Below, in pieces: positions 63,551 through 64,000 of a stretch of 64,000 bases of DNA (position 1 is its first letter; every line of letters starts with the position of its first letter). Under the pieces are notes generated by a model, which worked only from the letters and a program-made list of their open reading frames with translations, was not told the origin of the DNA and did no database searches. The translations under genes and the position numbers were made by a program. The stretch comes from Geotrypetes seraphini (Eukaryota; Chordata; Amphibia; Gymnophiona; Dermophiidae), in the NCBI RefSeq assembly GCF_902459505.1, contig NC_047101.1:10107168-10171167 (forward strand), written 5' to 3'.

Positions 63551-64000
63551 GTCAGCTGTAAAGTTAGAATAGAATACAAAATGCTAAGTCACTGGCAGGA
63601 GGAGTAAAGCAAAGATCTGCCCATGCTGTTGGCAAGATAAGTAGTTGCTGAATTAATGTTATTGTACTTTTATCGATAAGAAGGGATTACATATATTCCC
63701 CAATGAAACATAATTAAAAAGAAGAAAAATTGAATAGTAAACATAATAAAAATGATTATACAAAAAAAAAAAGTAAAATGAGTGGAAAAATTTTGAAACA
63801 AATCTTGAAAAAAATATCACAAATAAAGTGTGCCAAAATATAACTAAATTTAAATTTCTGAAGGTTTTTGGATCAATGAATGAAACCCCCAACCACATTA
63901 ATGCCTACGAGAGATTGTACGATCTTTTGGCATGGATTTCTGAGATCCTTTCCCTTCGATATAGCACTTCATTATTGATAAACCTTGTTTTGGGAATCTA
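63551..64000. other. VDAC1 intron, unique AT-rich
   Basis: No exon of VDAC1 (the preceding exon would end TDEFQLHTNV) and no repeat recognised. Confidence 0.4.

Overview
The window is vertebrate nuclear DNA that is mostly transposon-derived. It carries the whole coding part of one small gene and the 3' end of a second, both on the minus strand. The order C5orf15 (KCT2) then VDAC1, in the same orientation, is the order I know from human chromosome 5q31, so this is conserved vertebrate synteny. The repeat set suggests an amphibian, perhaps a caecilian: a tRNA-headed SINE in at least ten copies, L2/CR1-like LINE tails, a DIRS fossil, two Helitrons, hAT and TA-flanked MITEs, and an L1 ORF1-only retrocopy. 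The species call is an impression from repeat style and is not provable from this window.

Layout. 1-36 kb: no host exon recognised. This is an intergenic stretch of LINE, SINE, hAT, Tigger-like and Helitron copies with five tandem arrays or array-like expansions (45, 127, 139, 97 and about 124 bp units), separated by blocks of unique AT-rich DNA that may hold conserved non-coding elements. 36.1-49.5 kb: C5orf15 on the minus strand in three coding exons (49447-49357, 39384-38450, 36245-36114). Splice sites and codon phases agree throughout, giving a 385-residue protein. Exon 2 carries nine 14-residue repeats that lengthen the mucin-like ectodomain. Intron 1 holds a degraded DIRS element, a LINE and MITEs. 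49.2-49.6 kb is the CpG-rich promoter. 50-53 kb is the short intergenic gap, with a 530-bp near-perfect palindromic insertion. 53.1-64 kb: the last three exons and 3' UTR of VDAC1 on the minus strand (62357-62207, 57010-56953, 54217-54126), encoding residues that count to 185-283 of the usual 283. Earlier exons lie beyond the right edge.

Functionally, C5orf15 is a single-pass membrane protein with a heavily glycosylatable ectodomain, and VDAC1 is the outer mitochondrial membrane channel. They are neighbours by ancestry and no functional link is implied. The observations most worth following are the Helitron at 31.9-33.3 kb carrying what looks like a WNK-kinase coding fragment in sense orientation, the coding minisatellite in C5orf15, the palindrome at 50.25 kb with a hammerhead-ribozyme-like core in each arm, and several transposons that have become hosts to tandem arrays.
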